Source of the DNA: Candidatus Effluviviaceae Genus I sp.
GTDB taxonomy: Bacteria; Joyebacterota; Joyebacteria; Joyebacterales; Joyebacteraceae
NCBI GenBank assembly: GCA_016867725.1
Contig: VGIX01000065.1
Coordinates: forward strand, 1-6,052
DNA: 6,052 nucleotides
Direction of reading: 5' to 3'
Below the pieces are notes generated by a model. It did no database searches. It had not been told where the DNA came from and saw nothing but the letters and a program-made list of their open reading frames with translations. Shown here one piece after another: positions 1 to 5,618 of this stretch. The position numbers and the translations under genes were made by a program. The stretch's first letter is position 1. The number at the start of each line of letters is the position of its first letter.

Positions 1-81
1 GTGGGCGAGCCGCCGGGCCTCGAAGGCCGAGCGCAGGTGCGCGATCGCGCCGTCCTGTCCCCTGATCCGCGAGAGCGACAT
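1..81 (-). CDS. holB: DNA polymerase III subunit delta prime, N-terminal fragment (runs off the left edge)
   Basis: Only the first 27 codons are present; the frame is open to base 1. The ATG shares one base with the pdxA stop (TGATG), so translation is probably coupled to pdxA. The peptide begins MSLSRIRGQDGAIAHLRSAF and ends RRLAH. It matches the opening of clamp-loader delta prime subunits, where a short start leads to a conserved GQ, a helix, and then RLAHA just before the Walker A loop. Delta prime is a AAA+ family protein of the DNA polymerase III clamp loader and works with delta and DnaX to load the beta clamp in the cytoplasm. The P-loop itself lies outside the window, so a DnaX-type or other AAA+ paralogue is possible, but the spacing from the start codon favours HolB. 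The start is well supported; the name is inferred from a short stretch. Confidence 0.72.
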   Translation of the reverse strand, partial: MSLSRIRGQDGAIAHLRSAFEARRLAH

Positions 82-1157
82 CAGCCGGCCCCCGTTCGCC
101 GCCGCGCGATCCGCGCGGCGATCTCACCCGCGAGGCGCGTCGCAGCGATCATGCCGCCCGCGTCGGCGACGCCGCGACCCGCGACGTCGAGCGCGACCCC
201 GTGCCCCGGCGATGTCCGCACGATGGGAAGCCCGAGCGTGACGTTGACCGCGTCGCCGACGCCCCACAGCCGCAGCGGGATGGTCGCCTGGTCGTGGTAC
301 ATCGCGAGCGCGGCGTCGAACCGCGCGCCTCCCTCGCGACCGCTTCCTTCCCGCGCGCCGAGCCGCGGGAACAGCGCGTCGGCGGGGAGCGGACCCTCGG
401 CGTCCACGCCGGCCTCCCTGGCCGCCGCGACGGCGGGCGCGATGACGCGCGCCTCCTCGTCGCCGATGGCGCCGCGCTCTCCGGCGTGCGGGTTCAGCGC
501 CGCGACGGCGATCCTCGGGAACTTCACGCCGAGCGCCGCGTCGAGCCCGCGCGCGAGCGTGAGGAGCTTCTCGAGCACGAGCTCCTTCGTGAGCGCTCCG
601 GCCACGGCGGCGAGCGGGAGGTGGTTCGTGACGAGGCCGACGCGCCGCGCGCCGTGCACGAACGTCATCACGACGCACCCGGCGCCGGCGAGCCGCGCGA
701 GGAACTCCGTGTGGCCGGGGAAGTCGTAGCCGGCCTCCGCGACCGTCGCCTTGATGACCGGCGCCGTGACCATCGCGTCGGCCGCCCCCGACAGGCACAG
801 CCGCGCCGCCTCGACGACGGCCGCCGCGGCCGCCGCCGCGCCCGCCGTCGTCGGCCGCCCGGGCTCGCTCGGCGCCGCCTCCGGCGCGGTCCCCACGACC
901 TGCGCGTCGAACGGCAGCGACAGCCGGGCCGCGCAGCGCTCGAACACGTCCCGCGCGCCCACGGCGACGAGATCGAAGTCCGCGCGGAGCCCACCGTCCG
1001 CGAGCGTCCTGAGCGCGATCTCGGGGCCGACGCCGGCCGGGTCGCCCATCGTGAGAAGGACTCTCGGGCGGCCCGGGCGCTGCCGCCCCCCGCCCACCGA
1101 CCCCGGCTCCATGCGCATGAGGGCCGGCCTCGGCCGACCCTCAGTGCCGTGAGACAT
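81..1157 (-). CDS. pdxA: 4-hydroxythreonine-4-phosphate dehydrogenase PdxA
   Basis: This is the NAD-dependent cytosolic enzyme of DXP-dependent vitamin B6 synthesis. It oxidises 4-phosphohydroxy-L-threonine, which decarboxylates to 3-amino-2-oxopropyl phosphate, the partner of DXP in the PdxJ reaction. The 358-residue frame shows GDPAGVGPE (38-46), TAPVIK (131-136), GHTEF (148-152), TNHLPL (His179), NPHAGE (His224) and MYHDQ (His288). The three histidines match the metal ligands H166, H211 and H266 of E. coli PdxA. Substrate residues Asn283 and Arg292 are kept (Asn305, Arg314), but Lys274 is replaced by Arg296. A Gly/Arg-rich loop around 268-280 adds about nine residues. The first 37 residues before GDPAG are longer than usual, so the ATGs at 1118 or 1112 are alternative starts; 1157 is kept because a good Shine-Dalgarno precedes it. 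The gene overlaps the upstream S4 gene by 17 bases and holB by one. Confidence 0.95.
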   Translation of the reverse strand: MSHGTEGRPRPALMRMEPGSVGGGRQRPGRPRVLLTMGDPAGVGPEIALRTLADGGLRADFDLVAVGARDVFERCAARLSLPFDAQVVGTAPEAAPSEPGRPTTAGAAAAAAAVVEAARLCLSGAADAMVTAPVIKATVAEAGYDFPGHTEFLARLAGAGCVVMTFVHGARRVGLVTNHLPLAAVAGALTKELVLEKLLTLARGLDAALGVKFPRIAVAALNPHAGERGAIGDEEARVIAPAVAAAREAGVDAEGPLPADALFPRLGAREGSGREGGARFDAALAMYHDQATIPLRLWGVGDAVNVTLGLPIVRTSPGHGVALDVAGRGVADAGGMIAATRLAGEIAARIARRRTGAG

Positions 1158-1407
1158 CGCGGTCCCCGATCACCTCGCAGAGGGCGCGCGCCCTCTCCTT
1201 GCTCACATTGCCGCTCGGGATCTCGACCACGCGGACCGTGAGCGTCCTGTCCCGCAGGCTCAGTGTGATCTCGTCGCCCGGCCGCACCTCGGTCGCCGCC
1301 TTCGCCCTCCTCCCCAGGATCTCCACGCGGCCCGCGTCGCAGAGCTGCCTGGCCGCGCTCCGCTGCTTCACGAGGCGCGAGACCTTGAGAAAGAGGTCCA
1401 GCCTCAT
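1141..1407 (-). CDS. rqcP: S4-domain RNA-binding protein, RqcP/HslR family
   Basis: This 88-residue basic protein is almost entirely an S4 RNA-binding domain. It starts MRLDLFLKVSRLVKQRSAAR, continues with CDAGRVEILGRRAKA (23-37) and has the closing strand VRPGDEITL (41-49). Size and sequence resemble B. subtilis RqcP (YabO), which also begins MRLDKFLKVSRL, more closely than the longer HslR. From memory of the published structures, Arg2 and Arg16 of RqcP contact RNA; both are Arg here. In Bacillus, RqcP holds the P-site tRNA on obstructed 50S subunits while RqcH adds C-terminal alanine tails that mark stalled chains. No RqcH gene is in the window. The ATG overlaps the surA stop (ATGA) and has no strong Shine-Dalgarno of its own, so translation probably depends on surA. 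The family is clear; the exact RqcP role is inferred. Confidence 0.83.
   Translation of the reverse strand: MRLDLFLKVSRLVKQRSAARQLCDAGRVEILGRRAKAATEVRPGDEITLSLRDRTLTVRVVEIPSGNVSKERARALCEVIGDRDVSRH
1168..1176 (-). promoter_or_regulatory. Shine-Dalgarno for pdxA inside the S4 gene
   Basis: On the minus strand this reads GAGGTGATC, a nine-base match to the 16S rRNA 3' end complement, ending 10 bases before the ATG at 1157. It lies inside the coding end of the upstream S4 gene. It supports the long PdxA start over the ATG at 1118, which has only a GAGG at 1128-1131. The site could simply reflect coding sequence, so the evidence is moderate. Confidence 0.45.
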
Positions 1408-2720
1408 GGCGAGGGGTCCGCCGCGTCCCGGATGCTCACGTAGATCTCCCGGGAGAGCCGGTCGATCAGCTTCTGGTACTCCTCCTCCATGCGCCGGTCC
1501 ACGAGGAACTGCCGGAGCCGCGGCCGGATCTCGTCCAGCGTGGCCGTGCGAGCCGCCTCGTGGCGGAGGAGCGTCAGAACGTAGTAGCCTCCGTCGCCCC
1601 TGAGGACGGCGCTCACGCCTCCGGGCTCAAGGGACTCGACGGCCGCGCGGAACTCCGGCACGAGATCGTCCGGGGCGAACCGGCCGAGCACGCCCCCGGC
1701 CTGCGCCGTGCGCGCGTCGTCGGAGTAGCGCCTCGCGAGCTCGGCGAAGTCCTCGCCGACGACCGCGCGCTGCCGCAGGCTCTCCGCGAGCGCCGCCGCC
1801 CGCGCGTCGTCGTCGGGGCCGGGCGCGAGTCGCGCGAGGATGTGTCGCGCGCGCATCGTGTCGCCGCTCTTGGCGACGGCCTGGATGAGGTGCAGGCCGA
1901 AGCGCGTCTCGACGATCCCGCTCGTCTCGCCTTCGCCGAGCGCGAACGCGGCCTCCTCGAACTCGGGGACCATCATGCCCGGACCGAATGTCCCGAGGTT
2001 CCCGCCGTTCGCGGCGCTGGGGTCGTCCGAGTAGATCCTCGCCAGGCTCTCGAAGGACTCGCCGCGGCCGAGACGCTCGAGCGCCTCGTCGAGCCGCTTG
2101 GTCGCCGCCCGTCTCGCGCTCTCGCTCACCTCGGGCAGGATCAGGATCCCGGCGATCTCGTAGTGCTCCGGAACCGCGCCCACCTCGGAGGCGTGCTCCT
2201 CGTAGTACGCGGCCACCTCCGCCCACGTGACCTCGGCCTTCGGCCTGACCTCCAGGTCGATCACCTTCTGGCCCAGGAGCCGCCGCTCGACGTCGGCGCG
2301 GTAGAGCCGCTTGAGCTCGGTCTCGGTCATGCCCTCCCGCGCGAGGGCGGCCTGGAACGCCGCCTCGGAGCCCTGCCTCGCCTTGACGTCCGCGAGCCGC
2401 CGCTCGATCTCCTCGTCCAGCTCCCACCCCTCGACCACGATCGTGTCCCGCATGGCTCTCGCGACGAGCAGCAGCTCATCAACCATCTCGTGGAGCAGTT
2501 GCATGCGGACCGCCTGCGCCTGCTCGGGCGGGGTCTCGGCGCCGGCTCGGACCTGGTACAGGTACATCTCCTGGTCAACCTCGCTCTCGAGGATGACGCG
2601 GTCACCGACGACGGCCGCGATGCCGTCAACGAGCTCGCGCTCCGCGCGCGCCACGCCCGCCCAGACAAGGGCGGCGACGCCGGCCAGCAAGGCGGCCATC
2701 CGTACGCGATGCCACTGCAT
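1404..2720 (-). CDS. surA: SurA-type periplasmic chaperone/peptidyl-prolyl isomerase with two parvulin domains
   Basis: The 438-residue protein has a signal peptide (basic start, hydrophobic 8-22, likely cleavage after VARA at 26) with no lipobox cysteine, so it should be soluble in the periplasm. The SurA N-terminal chaperone domain covers about 31-165 and opens with VDGIAAVVGDRVILESEVD. Parvulin 1 is about 187-281 and parvulin 2 about 289-386, followed by a C-terminal helix (396-428). This is the E. coli SurA order, and the length is close to E. coli's 428. SurA guards unfolded outer-membrane proteins on their way to the BAM complex. In parvulin 1 the first active-site His is Gly191 while the second is kept (His277). 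Parvulin 2 keeps the first (His293) but has Tyr380 for the second, so isomerase activity of either is doubtful. The first ATG is chosen because the next one (codon 8) would remove the positive n-region. Confidence 0.92.
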   Translation of the reverse strand: MQWHRVRMAALLAGVAALVWAGVARAERELVDGIAAVVGDRVILESEVDQEMYLYQVRAGAETPPEQAQAVRMQLLHEMVDELLLVARAMRDTIVVEGWELDEEIERRLADVKARQGSEAAFQAALAREGMTETELKRLYRADVERRLLGQKVIDLEVRPKAEVTWAEVAAYYEEHASEVGAVPEHYEIAGILILPEVSESARRAATKRLDEALERLGRGESFESLARIYSDDPSAANGGNLGTFGPGMMVPEFEEAAFALGEGETSGIVETRFGLHLIQAVAKSGDTMRARHILARLAPGPDDDARAAALAESLRQRAVVGEDFAELARRYSDDARTAQAGGVLGRFAPDDLVPEFRAAVESLEPGGVSAVLRGDGGYYVLTLLRHEAARTATLDEIRPRLRQFLVDRRMEEEYQKLIDRLSREIYVSIRDAADPSP

Positions 2721-2783
2721 GGGGATTCCCCCGTCCGCGGCGCGCCGGACCCGTCACGCGCGAGGCCCCGCGACCCGCTTGAG
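2721..2783 (-). other. 63-base intergenic gap before surA, with Shine-Dalgarno in a small hairpin
   Basis: On the minus strand the last bases before the surA ATG read GGGGGAATCCCC. GGGGGA (2727-2732) is a plausible ribosome binding site six bases from the start. The same G-run can pair with CCCC at 2721-2724 across a three-base loop. This may be chance in GC-rich DNA. I see no clear -35/-10 promoter and no terminator with a T-run in the gap, which fits read-through from the upstream foldase gene. Confidence 0.35.
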
Positions 2784-3698
2784 CTACTGCGTTTCCGTCG
2801 CCGCCGTGTCCTGCGGTGCCCCGATGCCGAGGATGCCGCCCGGCTCCTCGCCCCGTGCGCGGCTCTGCGCCGCGCGCCGGAGGTTCGCCGTATCCACGAC
2901 GACGGTGCTCCGTCCCTGGAGCTCACCCAGCCAGCGGTCGAACACCTGCCGCCGTCGCTGCGACGTCAGGAAGTTCAGGACCGTGGCGCGCCTGGACTCG
3001 AAGGTGGGCTGCCCTGCGCCCGGCTGCCGATCGAGGACCTTGACGATGTGGTATCCGTAACTGGAGGGGATGACGCCGCTCACCTTGCCCACGCCGAGCT
3101 CGAAGGCGACCTCCTCCAGTTCGTAGATCATGTCGCCCCGGCCCATGTACCCGAGGTCGCCGCCGATGCGCGCCGTCTGGTCGATGGAGAACTGGCCGGC
3201 GGCCGTGCCGAACGGCGTGCCGGCGCTCAGCTGCCGGAGGACCAGCTCGGCCTCCTGCCGGCTGCGCACGAGGATGTGCGCGAGGCGCACCTGGAGCCCG
3301 TACTCCGACCGGTGCGCCTCAAAGTAGGCCCGCGCGTCTTCCTCGGTGACATCGGGCACGTCGCCCATGATGAGCTGGATGCACGCCTCCGCCACGATCT
3401 CGCGCTCCAGCTCGCGAAGGCGACGCCGCGTCTCCTCGGACTTGCCCAGTCCCCGCCGCAGTCCCTCCTGGTAGAACAGCTCCGTCTTGACCCAGCGCTT
3501 GAGCGCCTCCTCCTGGTCGTCGAGCGTCATGACGGCGCTGAGGTGTTCCGGCACCGACGCGTAGAACTCGCCGACCGTGAGCGAGGAGCCGCCCACGCGG
3601 GCGAGAACGTCGCGGTCGTGCTGCCGCCCGCACGCCGCCGCCGCGAGCAGCACGGCAACGGCCGCGGCGACCCGGAGGTTCGTCCGCACGGAGCCCAT
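2784..3698 (-). CDS. Parvulin-type peptidyl-prolyl isomerase lipoprotein (single PPIC domain)
   Basis: From the ATG at 3698 the protein has 304 residues. A basic start and an Ala/Val/Leu core (10-22) lead to Cys23 in an AAAC lipobox followed by Gly, so it is probably a lipoprotein anchored at the outer membrane. Residues about 30-130 form a SurA/PrsA-like helical chaperone region. Residues 135-223 are a canonical parvulin domain: LAHILV (His141), FSID (Asp173), GGDLGYMGRGDM (Met190) and YGYHIVKVL (His217). Both catalytic histidines and most pocket positions are kept, so this is the best candidate in the cassette for an active isomerase. An upstream TTG at 3752 would overlap the previous gene and put 18 charged residues before the signal, so ATG 3698 is preferred. 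It lies 25 bases after the preceding foldase gene. The role is inferred to be folding of envelope proteins. PrsA- or PpiC-like names would also fit; no specific symbol is justified. Confidence 0.88.
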   Translation of the reverse strand: MGSVRTNLRVAAAVAVLLAAAACGRQHDRDVLARVGGSSLTVGEFYASVPEHLSAVMTLDDQEEALKRWVKTELFYQEGLRRGLGKSEETRRRLRELEREIVAEACIQLIMGDVPDVTEEDARAYFEAHRSEYGLQVRLAHILVRSRQEAELVLRQLSAGTPFGTAAGQFSIDQTARIGGDLGYMGRGDMIYELEEVAFELGVGKVSGVIPSSYGYHIVKVLDRQPGAGQPTFESRRATVLNFLTSQRRRQVFDRWLGELQGRSTVVVDTANLRRAAQSRARGEEPGGILGIGAPQDTAATETQ

Positions 3699-3701
3699 CG
3701 T

Positions 3702-3706
3702 CCTCC
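3702..3706 (-). promoter_or_regulatory. Shine-Dalgarno that decides the start of the middle foldase gene
   Basis: The minus strand reads GGAGG here, three bases before ATG 3698 and 12 bases before an in-frame GTG at 3689. It lies in the 25-base gap after the upstream stop codon. It supports a start at 3698 (or 3689) over the TTG at 3752. Either choice leaves the lipoprotein signal intact. Confidence 0.5.
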
Positions 3707-3723
3707 GAACCGGCTTCCGCCGC

Positions 3724-5550
3724 CTACTGCCCGCCTCGGCTCGGAGCGGCAAGGCCGGCCGCCGCCTTCTTCTCCTTGAGAACCTCCGCCGTGTCGCGCA
3801 CGTACTGCAGGTTCCCGTCGATGGTCTCGATCGTGACCGTCGCCCTGATCTCGTCCAGAAGCTGGTTCAGCCGCGCCTCCCGCCGCTCCCCGACGAGGCT
3901 CTGCGCCGCCCTCGGGCCGGCCTCTTCCAGCGTGAGGAACCGCTCGGGGTTCCGCTTGAGCACCTTCACGATCGCGAACCCGCCGGGCGCGGCGATCGGC
4001 TCGCTGATCTCGCCGGGCCTCAGTCTGAACGTCGGCTCCTGGAGGTACGGGAACCTCTGCTCGCCCTGGTAGTAGTCGGTCACGATGCCCTTGTTGTTCT
4101 TCAGCCAGCTGCTCGTCGCGTGCAGATCAAGGGCCTTCTCGAATGTGGTCTGGCCCGCCAGGAGCTGCTGCCTGACCGCGTTCGCGATCTCCTCGGTCGG
4201 GACGATGACGTGCTGCACGTCCGCGCTGGGGGGCTGCGCGTAGTCCGCGCGATGGGTCTCGTAGTACTCGCGAACCTCGATGGGCGTCGGCTCGCTCACC
4301 TTGTTGATGACGTCCGCCTCGTACAGCAGCTTCACCATGAGCTCCTCGGCCCGCTCGGCGAGGTAGTCCTTGAACTCACGGGTGTTCCGGTAGCCCCGCT
4401 TGTCGATCTCGTACGCGATGATCTCGGCGTGGACCCTGTTGCGAAGGAGGCGCTCGATGCCCTGGGGGCCGTCGCCCTTCGGGGTCTCCATGCCCTCCGT
4501 GCCCTTGAGGATCTCCTGATAGTCGCCGAGGGTCACGGTCTTCTTCTTGCCGCCGATCTTGTAGGTGAACAGGACCTTGCCCTTCTCCTCGTCCGGGAGC
4601 TCGGGGACGACGTGGGCGGCCGCGCGCGCCATTCTGGTCTCGACGTCGGCGGGCTTCCCCATGTCGGGGATCTGCTTCGCCACCGTCTCGTCCGTTCGCG
4701 TGGAGGCGAGCGCCAGGACGTCCTCGTCGAACTGGACGTCCGCGGCCGCCATCCAGGCCATGTTGACCTCGTGCTCCTTGAGTCCCCTGGCGAACGCCTG
4801 CGCCTCCTGCGTGACACCGGCGAGATGCTGCCCCTCGAGCGGGGTCCGGTACGCCGGGTCCTTGCGCGAGAGGACCTTGAAGACCTGCCAGTTGCCCATG
4901 TTGACGGGCTGCGAGACGTCGCCGTTGTTGAGGTGCTGGATGGCGACCCTGACCAGCGGGTGGTAGTTCTTCCACTCCAGGATGGGCATCCTGCCGCCCT
5001 CCTTGCCGCTCGGCAGGACGGAGATCTCCTGGGCCACGCGGGCGAAGTCCTCTCCGCCTTCGGTGACGCGCTTGTACGCCGCCTCCGCCTCCTCTTTGGT
5101 CTCCGTGGCGATCTCCAGGAGCTGGAACGTCATCTCACGGACGGTGTAGTAGTCCTCGATGTCCTTCTGGCTGAGCGTGCTCGGCTTCTCGATGACGTCC
5201 GCGCGGAGCATCATCTCCGCCTTCTGCTGCGAGTGGAACTCCCGCGCGCCCGCCTGATACTCGTGCGTGTCGAGCCCGAGGCGGAGCGCCTGGATGACGA
5301 GCAGTTCCTTGCGGATGACGTCCTCGATGATCCTCCTCCTGCCCTCGTCGCCGGGGATGTCCGGGATGTAGGGCACGATCATCTTGTCAAGCCGTTCGTT
5401 CACATACCCGGCCGTGACCGTCCGCGGCGGGATCTTGCCTTCGTTGTCCGTGATCCGCACCACGACCTTGTCGCTCGTGCTCTTCGCGCAGCCGCACACG
5501 ACGGCGGCCGCGACCACGACGACCAGGGCCAGCGCCATGAACCTCCTCAT
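3724..5550 (-). CDS. SurA-like foldase lipoprotein with two duplicated chaperone-parvulin units
   Basis: From ATG 5550 the protein has 608 residues. MRRF and a hydrophobic core lead to a VCGC lipobox with Cys21, predicting a lipid-anchored envelope protein. It then contains two related units. Unit 1 is about 43-231, with a helical chaperone part and a parvulin-like fold at 140-229. Unit 2 is about 337-535, with its parvulin-like fold at 442-532. Both start with a TVT-x-G strand, and the segments at 117-135 and 412-430 (ADVIEK and ADVINK through to a Tyr-Tyr pair) align without gaps. A charged helix and an Ala/Gly-rich tail end the protein. Unit 1 lacks both parvulin active-site histidines. 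Unit 2 has the first (His447) but Ala526 at the second, so it is probably a chaperone or scaffold, not an isomerase. A GTG at 5580 and an ATG at 5538 are alternative starts; 5550 gives the best signal peptide. The PPIC/SurA-like assignment is firm; the substrate is unknown. Confidence 0.87.
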   Translation of the reverse strand: MRRFMALALVVVVAAAVVCGCAKSTSDKVVVRITDNEGKIPPRTVTAGYVNERLDKMIVPYIPDIPGDEGRRRIIEDVIRKELLVIQALRLGLDTHEYQAGAREFHSQQKAEMMLRADVIEKPSTLSQKDIEDYYTVREMTFQLLEIATETKEEAEAAYKRVTEGGEDFARVAQEISVLPSGKEGGRMPILEWKNYHPLVRVAIQHLNNGDVSQPVNMGNWQVFKVLSRKDPAYRTPLEGQHLAGVTQEAQAFARGLKEHEVNMAWMAAADVQFDEDVLALASTRTDETVAKQIPDMGKPADVETRMARAAAHVVPELPDEEKGKVLFTYKIGGKKKTVTLGDYQEILKGTEGMETPKGDGPQGIERLLRNRVHAEIIAYEIDKRGYRNTREFKDYLAERAEELMVKLLYEADVINKVSEPTPIEVREYYETHRADYAQPPSADVQHVIVPTEEIANAVRQQLLAGQTTFEKALDLHATSSWLKNNKGIVTDYYQGEQRFPYLQEPTFRLRPGEISEPIAAPGGFAIVKVLKRNPERFLTLEEAGPRAAQSLVGERREARLNQLLDEIRATVTIETIDGNLQYVRDTAEVLKEKKAAAGLAAPSRGGQ

Positions 5551-5618
5551 GCTCCTCCCGCTCCTTTCGCACCCGCGCACCGCGGCGCGGCAGATGGTCC
5601 GATGCCTTTGACGCTGAT
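5551..5618 (-). other. 68-base gap between mfd and the first foldase gene, with ribosome binding site
   Basis: On the minus strand the gap ends in AAAGGAG (5561-5567) and GGGAGGAG (5552-5559) just before ATG 5550. A further GAGGAGG (5542-5548) lies inside the first codons, ahead of the ATG at 5538. These purine-rich repeats make the exact start uncertain but show a strong ribosome binding region. I see no convincing promoter or rho-independent terminator, so the foldase genes could be transcribed from upstream of mfd. Confidence 0.45.

Noticed and set aside
201-1241. A 346-codon plus-strand frame opposite pdxA
   Set aside because: It is Arg/Asp/Glu-rich low complexity, antisense to an unmistakable PdxA with intact metal ligands.
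3699-3752. TTG at 3752 as the start of the middle foldase gene
   Set aside because: It would add 18 mostly charged residues before the lipoprotein signal and overlap the upstream gene by 29 bases. ATG 3698 has its own GGAGG and a normal signal peptide.
1560-3779. A 739-codon open frame on the plus strand
   Set aside because: It lies wholly antisense to SurA and the middle foldase lipoprotein, which have clear domains and signal peptides. Its translation is low-complexity Arg/Leu/Asp-rich, as expected for a shadow frame in GC-rich DNA.
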